From positions 1-43,257 of the forward strand of contig CAUJIP010000013.1 of assembly GCA_963205235.1 (NCBI GenBank): DNA of 43,257 nucleotides. The letters are read 5' to 3'. The position numbers and the translations under genes were made by a program. The notes beneath the pieces were generated by a model that had not been told where the DNA came from, searched no databases, and saw nothing but the letters and a program-made list of their open reading frames with translations. Source of the stretch: Pseudomonadota bacterium. Lineage in GTDB: Bacteria; Pseudomonadota; Alphaproteobacteria; Rhodobacterales; Rhodobacteraceae. Shown piece by piece: positions 34,869-43,257 of the stretch (position 1 is its first letter; every line of letters starts with the position of its first letter).

Positions 34869-35759
34869 ATGACCGAGATCATCCGCTCACTTGCCGACCT
34901 GTCTGGCCGATATGACGCCGTCTTCTGCGACCTTTGGGGCTGCCTGCACAACGGCAAGACACCCTTCGCGGCGGCAGTTGCCGCACTGCAAGGGTTTCGC
35001 GCGAATGGCGGGCGTGTCGTGCTTGTGACCAACTCGCCCCGTCCAAAATCCAGTGTCATCAAACAGTTGGACGCCATGGGTACCCCGCGCGACTGCTGGG
35101 ATGTGATCGCAACCTCGGGCGATGCCGCGCAGATGGGGATGCTGTCGGGTGCCGTGGGCCGCAAGGTTCACCATATCGGCGCGGTCAAGGATGAATCCTT
35201 TTTCACCGATTTCGCCGACGATCTGGCGGCCTACGCCAAGACCCAGCCGCCCATGGCTCGGGTCGATCTGAAGGACGCCGAGGGCATCGTCTGCACCGGC
35301 CTTGCCGACGACCTGACCGAGACCCCAGACGACTATCGCGCGGCGCTGCTGTTGGGAAAAACCCTAGGGCTGCCAATGCTTTGCGCCAATCCCGATGTCG
35401 TGGTCGATATGGGCGAGCATCGGCTTTACTGCGCTGGGGCACTGGCCCAAGCCTACGAAGAAATGGGCGGCACGGCACTCTATTTCGGCAAACCGCACCC
35501 CCCGATCTATGATCTTGCCCGCCGCCGGTTGGGCGAGGTTTCGGGCCTGTCCGACCCCCAGATCCTGTGCATCGGCGACGGGATCGGCACCGACGTTCAG
35601 GGCGGCATGGCCGAGGGGCTGGATACATTGTTCATTACCGGCGGGTTGGAGGCCGAGCGCTTTGGCGCGGATGTCGAAAACCCCGATCCGGTGGCGCTGA
35701 ACGCCTGGCTCGACGCGCGGCAGATGTCGTCGACCTTTGCGATGGGACGGCTGCGCTGA
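34869..35759 (+). CDS. HAD superfamily hydrolase, subfamily IIA (TIGR01459-like)
   Basis: The 296-residue protein has the HAD core: motif I FCDLWGCLHNG with nucleophile Asp21, motif II VTNSPRP near 53-59, motif III lysine in FGKPHPPIYDLA, and motif IV CIGDGIGTDVQGG. A class IIA cap lies between motifs II and III, as in NagD and the alphaproteobacterial TIGR01459 family. Relatives are sugar or nucleotide phosphatases; the substrate is unknown. The ATG at 34869 is chosen over an upstream ATG at 34776, since the extra 31 residues would be the translation of the 11-bp repeats. In the latter case the repeats would encode a short basic extension. Confidence 0.87.
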   Translation: MTEIIRSLADLSGRYDAVFCDLWGCLHNGKTPFAAAVAALQGFRANGGRVVLVTNSPRPKSSVIKQLDAMGTPRDCWDVIATSGDAAQMGMLSGAVGRKVHHIGAVKDESFFTDFADDLAAYAKTQPPMARVDLKDAEGIVCTGLADDLTETPDDYRAALLLGKTLGLPMLCANPDVVVDMGEHRLYCAGALAQAYEEMGGTALYFGKPHPPIYDLARRRLGEVSGLSDPQILCIGDGIGTDVQGGMAEGLDTLFITGGLEAERFGADVENPDPVALNAWLDARQMSSTFAMGRLR

Positions 35760-35825
35760 CATCCAGCCGATAACATTCGTGCTCACGGTGACACTCTGGC
35801 GAACAAATATTGCGCGCACGATTGC

Positions 35826-35838
35826 GCTGCGTCGCAGC
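35826..35838. promoter_or_regulatory. PhaR-like operator upstream of phaJ
   Basis: GCTGC-GTC-GCAGC is a perfect 5-bp dyad containing CTGC-N3-GCAG, the type of site reported for the polyhydroxyalkanoate repressor PhaR of Paracoccus. It lies 35 bp before the hydratase gene, inside the spacer of a weak possible promoter (TTGCGC at 35823-35828 and TACGTC 17 bp later). Confidence 0.5.
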
Positions 35839-35873
35839 ATGTGCTACGTCTTCCTCAGGCTGGGAAGGATTCC

Positions 35874-36323
35874 ATGGCAATGCTCGACAACATGCCGCGC
35901 GGGACGATCTGCATCGAGGATATCGAGATCGGGATGTCCCGCCACTTGATGAAAGTGGTGACCGACCGCGATATCGAACTGTTTGCCGAGGTTTCGACTG
36001 ACCGGAACCCGGTCCACCTTGACGAACAATACGCGCAGGACACCATCTTCGAAGGCCGAATTGCGCACGGGATGCTTACCGCGGGCCTGATTTCGGCAGT
36101 GATCGGCGAACAGCTTCCCGGTCACGGCACCGTCTATCTGGGCCAATCCTTGCGCTTCATGGCCCCCGTCCGCCCCGGCGACATGGTGCGTGCCGAAGTG
36201 ACGGTGACCGCGATTGACCACGCGAAACGTCGGGTAACCCTTGAAACCCTGGCCTCGGTAGGTAAAACCGTCGTCCTGAAGGGCGAAGCGCTGGTTCTGG
36301 CGCCCAGCCGCAAGTTCGACTGA
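35874..36323 (+). CDS. phaJ: (R)-specific enoyl-CoA hydratase (MaoC/PhaJ-like)
   Basis: The 149-residue single hot-dog-fold protein carries the hydratase-2 motif FAEVSTDRNPVHLDEQYA, followed by TIFEGRIAHGMLTAGLIS. Asp43 and His48 are the expected catalytic pair, and LPGHGTVYLGQSLRFMAPV follows as in PhaJ. PhaJ hydrates trans-2-enoyl-CoA from beta-oxidation to (R)-3-hydroxyacyl-CoA for polyhydroxyalkanoate synthesis. Related MaoC proteins have other roles, so the PHA link rests on the motif and the PhaR-like site upstream. GGAAGGA sits five bases before the ATG at 35874. No phaC or phasin gene is in the window. Confidence 0.82.
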   Translation: MAMLDNMPRGTICIEDIEIGMSRHLMKVVTDRDIELFAEVSTDRNPVHLDEQYAQDTIFEGRIAHGMLTAGLISAVIGEQLPGHGTVYLGQSLRFMAPVRPGDMVRAEVTVTAIDHAKRRVTLETLASVGKTVVLKGEALVLAPSRKFD

Positions 36324-36359
36324 CGGAATACCAAAGGGCGGGGGCCCGCAAAGGGCAGG

Positions 36360-37283
36360 ATGCAACAGCACGTTCACTGGCAGGGGCTTGACCCGCAGGC
36401 CCGCGGCGCTTCGGTCGCCATGGGTAATTTTGACGGCGTCCATCGCGGCCACCAATCAGTGATCGACCTTGCCCGGGGCGATGCCCCGCTGGGCGTCATC
36501 ACCTTCGAACCGCATCCTCGTCAGTTCTTTGCGCCCAAAGCCCCCGCATTCCGCCTGATGAACGCCGAGGCACGGGCCAACCGGCTGGCGCGGCTGGGGG
36601 TCGATCACCTGTTCCAACTGCCCTTTGACGCCACCCTCGCCGGTCTTACGCCCGAGGCTTTCGTGGCCGAGGTTCTTGCCGAAGGCCTTGGCATTTCCCA
36701 TGTCGTCGTCGGCGCGGATTTCCGCTTTGGCAAAGGGCGCACGGGCACATCGGACGATCTGACCCGGCTTTGCGCGGCCCATGGCATCCGCACCACCATC
36801 GCCCCCCTCGTGCATCAGGCGGGGGCCGAGATTTCCTCGACCCATATCCGCAAGTTCCTGACCGACGGCCACCCCCGCAACGCCGCCGCCATGCTGGGTC
36901 ACTGGCACCGGATCGATGGCGAGGTCCTGCACGGCGAAAAGCGCGGGCGCGAGCTTGGCTTTCCCACCGCCAACATGTCGCTTGATGGCCTGCACCTGCC
37001 GCGCTTTGGCGTCTATGCCGTGCTGGTCGATATCCTGACCGGGCCGCAGGCGGGCAGCTATCAGGGCGCGGCCAGCCTTGGCGTGCGGCCGATGTTCGGC
37101 GAAAACCGCCCGAACCTTGAAACCTTCATCTTCGACTTCAAGGGCGACCTGTACGGCCAGCACCTTTCCATCGCCCTGATCAACTTCCTGCGCCCCGAAC
37201 TGAAGTTTGACGGCCTTCCCGCGCTGATCACCCAGATGGATGCCGACTGCGCCCGCGCGCGGGATCTGCTTTCCACGCTTTGA
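36360..37283 (+). CDS. ribF: Bifunctional riboflavin kinase/FAD synthetase
   Basis: The 307-residue enzyme phosphorylates riboflavin to FMN and adenylates FMN to FAD. The N-terminal nucleotidyltransferase half contains GNFDGVHRGH at 22-31, VVVGADFRFGKGRTG near 118-130, and the SSTHIR motif. The C-terminal flavokinase half contains GFPTANM and YQGAASLGVRPMFG. GGCAGG lies just before the ATG at 36360. The gene is 36 bp downstream of phaJ on the same strand, so the two may be co-transcribed. Confidence 0.96.
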   Translation: MQQHVHWQGLDPQARGASVAMGNFDGVHRGHQSVIDLARGDAPLGVITFEPHPRQFFAPKAPAFRLMNAEARANRLARLGVDHLFQLPFDATLAGLTPEAFVAEVLAEGLGISHVVVGADFRFGKGRTGTSDDLTRLCAAHGIRTTIAPLVHQAGAEISSTHIRKFLTDGHPRNAAAMLGHWHRIDGEVLHGEKRGRELGFPTANMSLDGLHLPRFGVYAVLVDILTGPQAGSYQGAASLGVRPMFGENRPNLETFIFDFKGDLYGQHLSIALINFLRPELKFDGLPALITQMDADCARARDLLSTL

Positions 37284-37322
37284 CCCCTTCCCTTTTCAGC
37301 GCCGCCTATGCAGGTTGCGGAC

Positions 37323-37775
37323 ATGGAAAATCTGCGCCCCAAGTTCTGGGAAACCGTTCCCCTGTCAAAGATGACCTCCGCCGAATGGGAGGCGCTGTGT
37401 GACGGCTGCGGCAAATGCTGCCTGAACAAGCTGGAGTATGAGGATACGGGCGAGGTTGCCTATACCCGCGTCGCCTGCCGTCTGTTCGATGACGGCACCT
37501 GCCGTTGCAGCAACTATGAAAACCGCAAGTCGATTGTGCCGGAATGCGTGTTCCTGTCGCCAAAGACCTTGCCCAAGATCGCCTACTGGATGCCAGCGAC
37601 CTGCGCCTACAAGCTCTTGTTCCAGAAGAAACCCCTGCCCGACTGGCACCCGCTGCTGACCGGTGATCCCAACAGCACCCACAAGGCCGGCATGTCGATG
37701 CGCGGCCTGACCGTGTCCGAGGCGGTGGTGCCCGAGGATGACTGGGAAGATTACCTGATCGAGGAAACCCCCTGA
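37323..37775 (+). CDS. YcgN/UPF0260 family cysteine-cluster protein
   Basis: The protein of about 150 residues has the conserved cysteine pattern CDGCGKCC near its N-terminus, then VACRLFDDGTCRCSNYENR, then a cysteine in VPECVFL and one in PATCAYKLL, plus the strand motif LPDWHPLLTG. This is the E. coli YcgN (UPF0260) family, distantly like YkgJ proteins, which probably bind zinc or an Fe-S cluster. No function is known. An in-frame ATG at 37308 is an alternative start. Its stop overlaps the aldolase start by one base (TGATG), so both are translated together. Confidence 0.85.
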   Translation: MENLRPKFWETVPLSKMTSAEWEALCDGCGKCCLNKLEYEDTGEVAYTRVACRLFDDGTCRCSNYENRKSIVPECVFLSPKTLPKIAYWMPATCAYKLLFQKKPLPDWHPLLTGDPNSTHKAGMSMRGLTVSEAVVPEDDWEDYLIEETP

Positions 37776-38791
37776 TGCGCTTTGCTTCCGACAACTCCTC
37801 TGGCGCCGCGCCCGAAATCATGGCCGCTGTTGCCAAGGCGAATGAGGGCTTCGAACGCTCATACGGTGCGGATCAGGCGATGAGCCGTGTGACCGCGATG
37901 GTCCGCGAGGTATTCGAGGCTCCTGAAGCCGCAGTCTATCTGGTCGCCACCGGAACCACGGCGAATGCCCTGTCGATTGCCAGCTATTGCCCGCCATGGG
38001 GGGCCGTCTTCTGCCACGAATTCGCGCATATCGCCGAAGATGAATGCGGCGCGCCGGAATTCTATTCCGGGGCCAAGCTGGTGCTGGTCGGTGGTGCAGG
38101 CGGCAAGATGACCCCCGCCACGCTGGCCGGTCCACTCGGCCGTTCCGGCGGCGGTGGCGTGCATGGCGCGCAACCGGCGATGCTGTCGCTGACCAACGTG
38201 ACCGAGGCGGGGACCGTCTATTCCGTCGCCGAAATCGCCGCCCTGACCGCCATGGCCAAGGCGCGGGGCCTGCCCTGCCACCTTGACGGCGCGCGCTTTG
38301 CCAATGCGCTTGTCGCCACTGGCGCAACTCCGGCAGAAATGACCTGGAAGGCCGGAATCGATGTGTTGTCCTTTGGTGGCACCAAGAACGGCTGCCTTGG
38401 GGTCGAGGCCGTGGTGATGTTCGATCCCGCCCGCGCTTGGGAATTCGAATTGCGCCGCAAACGGGGCGGGCATCTCTTTTCCAAACACCGGTTCCTGTCG
38501 GCGCAGATGGAGGCTTATCTGACCGACGGTCTTTGGCTGAAGCTGGCCACCCGCGCCAACGCGATGGGGCAAAGGCTGGCCAACGGCCTGCGCGCCAAGG
38601 GGGCGACGGTGGGTGACAGCCCGGCGAACATGATGTTCCCGGAATGGGCCACCGGCACCCATGATCGGCTTGAGGGCGCAGGGGCGGTCTACTACCGTAT
38701 GCCCGCGCCCGAAGGCCGCGAACGTGCGCGGCTTGTCACAAGCTGGTCGACGACCGAGGATCACGTCGATAGCTTCCTGTCGGCCTTCTGA
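37775..38791 (+). CDS. ltaE: Low-specificity L-threonine aldolase family PLP enzyme
   Basis: The 338-residue protein belongs to the fold type I, beta-eliminating lyase group. It opens FASDNSSGAAPEIM, has LVATGTTANALSI near 56-68 and HLDGARFANA with Asp171, and carries the PLP-binding Lys204 in SFGGTKNG. L-threonine aldolases split threonine or allo-threonine to glycine and acetaldehyde and may act on other beta-hydroxy amino acids. The ATG at 37775 is coupled to the YcgN-like gene upstream. The 97-bp gap before prs is free of genes. Confidence 0.92.
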   Translation: MRFASDNSSGAAPEIMAAVAKANEGFERSYGADQAMSRVTAMVREVFEAPEAAVYLVATGTTANALSIASYCPPWGAVFCHEFAHIAEDECGAPEFYSGAKLVLVGGAGGKMTPATLAGPLGRSGGGGVHGAQPAMLSLTNVTEAGTVYSVAEIAALTAMAKARGLPCHLDGARFANALVATGATPAEMTWKAGIDVLSFGGTKNGCLGVEAVVMFDPARAWEFELRRKRGGHLFSKHRFLSAQMEAYLTDGLWLKLATRANAMGQRLANGLRAKGATVGDSPANMMFPEWATGTHDRLEGAGAVYYRMPAPEGRERARLVTSWSTTEDHVDSFLSAF

Positions 38792-38888
38792 CCGCAGGTT
38801 TTTCGCGCGATAGTCCGCAGCGCAGGTAGGCAATTCCGAATCGGGGTGATAAGCGGTGCGCATACCGAATCCGCATCCATAGGTCACC

Positions 38889-39908
38889 ATGCCCGCTGTC
38901 ACCGAACCGAAGCTGATCTCCGGCAACGCCAACACACCCTTGGCCAAGGCGATTGCCCGGCGGATGTCGATGCACCGGGGGATGAGCGTCAATCTTGTCG
39001 AAGCCCGGGTTGAAAGGTTCAACGATCAGGAAATCTTTGTCGAAGTGTTCGAGAATGTCCGTGGCGAGGACATGTATGTCATCCAGTCGACCTCGAACCC
39101 GGCCAACGACAACCTGATGGAGCTGCTGATCATGACCGACGCGCTGCGCCGGTCTTCTGCCGCCCGAATCACCGCCGTGATCCCCTATTTCGGCTATGCC
39201 CGTCAGGATCGCCGGTCCAAGGCACGTACCCCGATTTCGGCCAAGCTGGTCGCCAACCTGATCGAAACCGCAGGCGTCGACCGCATCCTGACGCTGGATC
39301 TGCATGCCGCGCAGATCCAGGGCTTTTTCGACATTCCGGTCGACAACCTGTACGCCAGCCCCGTCTTCGCGCTGGATATCGAGCACAACTTCAAGGGCCA
39401 GATGGACGACATCATGGTCATCTCGCCCGACGTCGGCGGCGTGGCCCGTGCCCGCGAACTGGCGAAACGGATCAACGCCCCGCTCGCCATCGTCGACAAA
39501 CGCCGCGAAAAAGCCGGTGAGATTGCCGGAATGACCGTCATCGGCGACGTCAAGGGCCGCAAATGCATCATCGTTGACGACATCTGCGACACAGCCGGAA
39601 CCCTGTGCAAGGCCGCCGAAACCCTGATGGAGGCCGGTGCGACCGAGGTTCACAGCTATATCACCCACGGTGTGCTGTCCGGCCCGGCGGTCGAACGGGT
39701 GCAGAATTCGGTGATGAAGTCGCTGGTGATCACCGACAGCATCGAGGCGACGGAAAAGGTCAAGGCGGCCAAGAACATCCGCATCGTCCCCACCGCGCCG
39801 ATGTTCGCCCAGGCGATCCTGAACATCTGGGGTGGCATGTCCGTCTCCAGCCTGTTTGAAACCGATACCTTGGTTCCGATCTACGAAGGCCTGTACCAGC
39901 GCAGCTGA
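38889..39908 (+). CDS. prs: Ribose-phosphate pyrophosphokinase
   Basis: Prs makes phosphoribosyl pyrophosphate from ribose 5-phosphate and ATP for nucleotide, histidine and tryptophan synthesis. The 339-residue protein has the ATP and flexible-loop motif [20 protein letters not shown]. The PRPP loop [13 protein letters not shown] lies near 227-240, and the metal-binding [20 protein letters not shown] region is present. It is somewhat longer than the usual 315 residues, mainly at the N-terminus, while the core is complete. No strong ribosome-binding site is seen before the ATG at 38889. Confidence 0.97.
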   Translation: MPAVTEPKLISGNANTPLAKAIARRMSMHRGMSVNLVEARVERFNDQEIFVEVFENVRGEDMYVIQSTSNPANDNLMELLIMTDALRRSSAARITAVIPYFGYARQDRRSKARTPISAKLVANLIETAGVDRILTLDLHAAQIQGFFDIPVDNLYASPVFALDIEHNFKGQMDDIMVISPDVGGVARARELAKRINAPLAIVDKRREKAGEIAGMTVIGDVKGRKCIIVDDICDTAGTLCKAAETLMEAGATEVHSYITHGVLSGPAVERVQNSVMKSLVITDSIEATEKVKAAKNIRIVPTAPMFAQAILNIWGGMSVSSLFETDTLVPIYEGLYQRS

Positions 39909-39992
39909 ATCCGACCCCGGTTTCGGTGAACTTTGGCCCATATTCGGCCACATAAGGCGGGCATTCGGTCGATTGTATCCAATACCGGATTG

Positions 39993-41063
39993 ATGATGCC
40001 CGCCACCATCCCCCAAAGACGACTTGGCCTTGTTCAACTGCTGCGGCAGCACGCCCTGCTTGCGGGTCTGGCTTTGATTTATTTCCTGGGGTCGTCCTGG
40101 CTAAGCGCCCAATACATGACCGATACCCGCAAACAGGATGTCGGGGCCGCGCTTCGCAGCTTTTTCCTGTCCGTGCCGCAGATGATCTTCTTCGTCCTGT
40201 TCTGGCGGCTATTGCGGCTCACCTATGCCGACCGCGCGCCAGATCGCTTTGCGCGCCTGAAGGCGGAGATCCTTGCCTTTCTGGCCCAGCGGGACCGGTT
40301 GATCGGCGGCATTCTGGGGCTGGGGCTGATGGTGGTGGTCATGTTGTCCTTCACCCAGATGAAGAACCTGATCCCGGCGCTGAACCCGTTTTCATGGGAC
40401 ATGGCTTTCATGAAGCTGGACACCGCCCTGCATTTTGGCCAACCGCCGCATGTCTATCTGCAAGCGATCCTTGGCGGACACTACGCGATTTCGTTTTTCA
40501 CCGGGATCTACAACGTCTGGCTGCTGCTGATGTATTTCATGATGCTGGCGGCCTGCTTCATGCGTCCGGAAAGCCGGGTCCGGATGCAGTTCATGCTGGC
40601 CTTCGTTCTGACCTGGGCGATCGGTGGCAACCTTCTGGCGACCGTGTTTTCTTCGGCCGGCCCGGTCTATTTCTCGCAGCTCGGGTTGGGCGATACCTAC
40701 GCCCCGTTGATGGACGTGCTGCGCGCCCATGCCGCGACAGGCGCGCTGACCGTGGTCGAGACGCAGGACCTGCTGTGGACGCTGCATTCGCGGCCCGCGC
40801 CGGTGAACCTGATTTCGGCCTTTCCCAGCATGCATGTCGGCTCGTCCGTGCTGATGGCGATCTTCGCATTCCACTGGCACCGTCTTGCCGGAATCGCGGT
40901 GTCGATCTTCGCTGCGGCGATGATGATCGGCTCGGTCCTGTTGGCCTGGCACTATGCGGTGGACGGCTATGCCGGGGCGCTGATTGCGGTCCTTTGCTGG
41001 AGTCTGGCAGGGTGGATCCTGCGATTGCCCGGCACCATCCTGCGGCCGGCAGATCAGGGCTGA
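39993..41063 (+). CDS. PAP2-like integral membrane phosphatase
   Basis: The protein of about 356 residues has roughly eight predicted helices. Its C-terminal part carries PAP2 motifs, SAFPSMHVGSSVLMA (motif 2, with SMH) and LAWHYAVDGYAGALIA (motif 3, with H-x3-D), while motif 1 is not obvious. PAP2 relatives dephosphorylate lipid phosphates; this type with N-terminal extra helices resembles inositolphosphotransferase-like or Aur1-like proteins. The start could be ATG 39993 or 39996, or 39933 with an unlikely polar extension. It meets the lectin gene end to end: their stops touch without any gap. Confidence 0.82.
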   Translation: MMPATIPQRRLGLVQLLRQHALLAGLALIYFLGSSWLSAQYMTDTRKQDVGAALRSFFLSVPQMIFFVLFWRLLRLTYADRAPDRFARLKAEILAFLAQRDRLIGGILGLGLMVVVMLSFTQMKNLIPALNPFSWDMAFMKLDTALHFGQPPHVYLQAILGGHYAISFFTGIYNVWLLLMYFMMLAACFMRPESRVRMQFMLAFVLTWAIGGNLLATVFSSAGPVYFSQLGLGDTYAPLMDVLRAHAATGALTVVETQDLLWTLHSRPAPVNLISAFPSMHVGSSVLMAIFAFHWHRLAGIAVSIFAAAMMIGSVLLAWHYAVDGYAGALIAVLCWSLAGWILRLPGTILRPADQG

Positions 41064-41411
41064 TCAGATCACATCCCATTTGTCGTCGTCCTTGACGGCA
41101 CCCAAAGCCATCCAGTCCGCCCGCACCCGAGCGACCCTGGTGTCGCCCCAGGTACGGAACACGATCTCGAACCCGGTCGCGGTCACATTCTCGGCCAGGA
41201 TATCGACGCGAGAGTTGGTCTTGTGGTCCATGTCCCACATCGAAATTCCAACCGTCACGACGGGCGGTGCAAGAAAGGCTTCCTTGAAGTTCTGCTGCTG
41301 GCGCACTTCGCGCGGGCCTGACCCAGTCCACATGGCACCATCATGCGCGAAATCCGAAAACAGAATGCGCGTGCCTTGTTCAATGCCGAATGGACCGGAA
41401 AACCGTTTCAT
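41064..41411 (-). CDS. H-type lectin domain protein
   Basis: The 115-residue protein consists of one H-type lectin domain. It begins with the segment GTRILFSDF, has the central FKEAFLAPPVVTVGISMWDMD, and ends with WMALG. H-type lectins, such as Helix pomatia agglutinin and discoidin, bind N-acetylgalactosamine. Bacterial single-domain versions occur in some Rhodobacterales, but their role is unknown. No signal peptide is seen, so it would be cytosolic unless exported otherwise. It is convergent with the PAP2-like gene and upstream of the ATP synthase terminator. Confidence 0.85.
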   Translation of the reverse strand: MKRFSGPFGIEQGTRILFSDFAHDGAMWTGSGPREVRQQQNFKEAFLAPPVVTVGISMWDMDHKTNSRVDILAENVTATGFEIVFRTWGDTRVARVRADWMALGAVKDDDKWDVI

Positions 41412-41497
41412 GACAAACCCACAACCGTAACCCCGGTGTCACAATGGCGAGTCCATAACGCCTTGGCCAGAAAAAATTCCTTAGTGCGCGGATACTG

Positions 41498-41528
41498 AAA
41501 AGCCCCGGCGATTTCAGCCGGGGCTTTT
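41498..41528 (-). terminator. Rho-independent terminator of the atp operon
   Basis: A perfect 12-bp stem, AAAAGCCCCGGC (41498-41509) and GCCGGGGCTTTT (41517-41528), has a 7-nt loop and a T-run within the stem on either strand. It is 21 bp past the atpC stop and could work in both directions. Confidence 0.88.
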
Positions 41529-41549
41529 CCGAAAATTGTCCTGGCCGGC

Positions 41550-41942
41550 TTAGTGGCTGACCGCCGCTTTCATCGCAAGAAGATCGGCAACTGCCTTGTC
41601 GGCTGCGTCCTTGTCCGTGTTGACGGCTGCCGCCTCGCAGGCATCCGCCACCAGCGCATCCAGCGCGGCAGGGGTCAGTTCGTCCAGCGGCACGGCCTGT
41701 TCGGCCAGAACCGAAACGCCGGTCGTGCTGATCTCGGCAAAGCCGCCGGTGACGATATAGGATTTGACCCCATCCGCACCGATGACCCGCAGAACGCCCG
41801 GCCGCAGCGAGGTGATGGTGGCGGCATGCCCCTCCATCGCCGTCATGTCGCCCATCGCGCCGGGGATCTGGACCTCGGTCGCCGCAAAGCTGGCAAGACG
41901 CCGCTCCGGGCTTACAAGGTCGAATTGAACCGTGCTGGCCAT
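41550..41942 (-). CDS. atpC: ATP synthase F1 epsilon subunit
   Basis: The 130-residue rotor subunit links the c-ring to gamma and can inhibit ATP hydrolysis. The N-terminal beta-sandwich shows [34 protein letters not shown] and [23 protein letters not shown]-terminal helical pair follows, rich in alanine and asparagine/lysine. It starts nine bases after the atpD stop, as is usual at the end of the atp operon (atpHAGDC), and is followed by a strong terminator. Confidence 0.97.
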   Translation of the reverse strand: MASTVQFDLVSPERRLASFAATEVQIPGAMGDMTAMEGHAATITSLRPGVLRVIGADGVKSYIVTGGFAEISTTGVSVLAEQAVPLDELTPAALDALVADACEAAAVNTDKDAADKAVADLLAMKAAVSH

Positions 41943-41951
41943 CTTGCCCCC

Positions 41952-43257
<1,306 letters not shown>

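Overview
The window is a compact, GC-rich chromosomal segment with housekeeping content. It most likely comes from an alphaproteobacterium of the order Rhodobacterales (Rhodobacter/Paracoccus-like). Pointers are the gpmI-envC-ctpA-rppH gene order, an hsp20-DUF1150 pair, a fused sulfate adenylyltransferase/APS kinase, an F1 ATP synthase operon ending atpD-atpC, and a typical CIRCE upstream of groESL. Genes are tightly packed with many 1-14 nt overlaps. I see no tRNA, rRNA, CRISPR array, transposase, integrase or prophage gene.

Layout. 1-4.5 kb: the start of xdhA (cut by the window edge), a small membrane protein, and dnaE. 4.6-10.1 kb: an intergenic repeat element, cobQ, then an oxidoreductase/kinase/isomerase operon followed by a DMT exporter. 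10.2-15.6 kb: gpmI-envC-ctpA, a terminator that abuts rppH, and an opposing GNAT/GFA pair. 15.9-19.7 kb: sat-cysC, a glycosyltransferase, a decayed copy of the APS-kinase 3' end, an FMN reductase and a cytochrome b561. 19.8-24.3 kb: DUF1150 and hsp20 behind a sigma-32-type promoter and a ROSE-like RNA thermometer, a DUF465 protein, a DMT gene divergent from a LysR regulator, and purEK. 24.4-28.4 kb: a second copy of the intergenic repeat, a lipase-like hydrolase, an iron-permease-like protein, a Nudix/Gre-like/GNAT operon, another DMT gene and a small orphan protein. 28.4-33.7 kb: groESL with CIRCE, a TraB/GumN protein, a metallo-beta-lactamase-fold hydrolase, a DMT gene cut short by a nonsense codon, and a RelE/RHH toxin-antitoxin pair. 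33.8-41.4 kb: a family II pyrophosphatase, a perfect hairpin merged with an 11-bp tandem repeat, a HAD hydrolase, an (R)-enoyl-CoA hydratase with a PhaR-like box, ribF, a YcgN-like protein, a threonine aldolase, prs, a PAP2 membrane phosphatase and an H-type lectin. 41.5-43.3 kb: atpC and most of atpD.

The most informative non-coding signals are two separate heat-shock circuits: HrcA/CIRCE for groESL, and RpoH plus an RNA thermometer for hsp20. Others are the three-fold 9-mer operator of the toxin-antitoxin pair, the PhaR-like box before phaJ, the hairpin/11-mer array at 34760-34821, and the two related repeat elements between convergent genes. Scars of gene decay are the 36-codon APS-kinase remnant and the nonsense-truncated EamA gene. 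I did not find a convincing undescribed multigene defence or biosynthetic system. The oxidoreductase/kinase/isomerase operon is the best candidate for an unassigned catabolic pathway.
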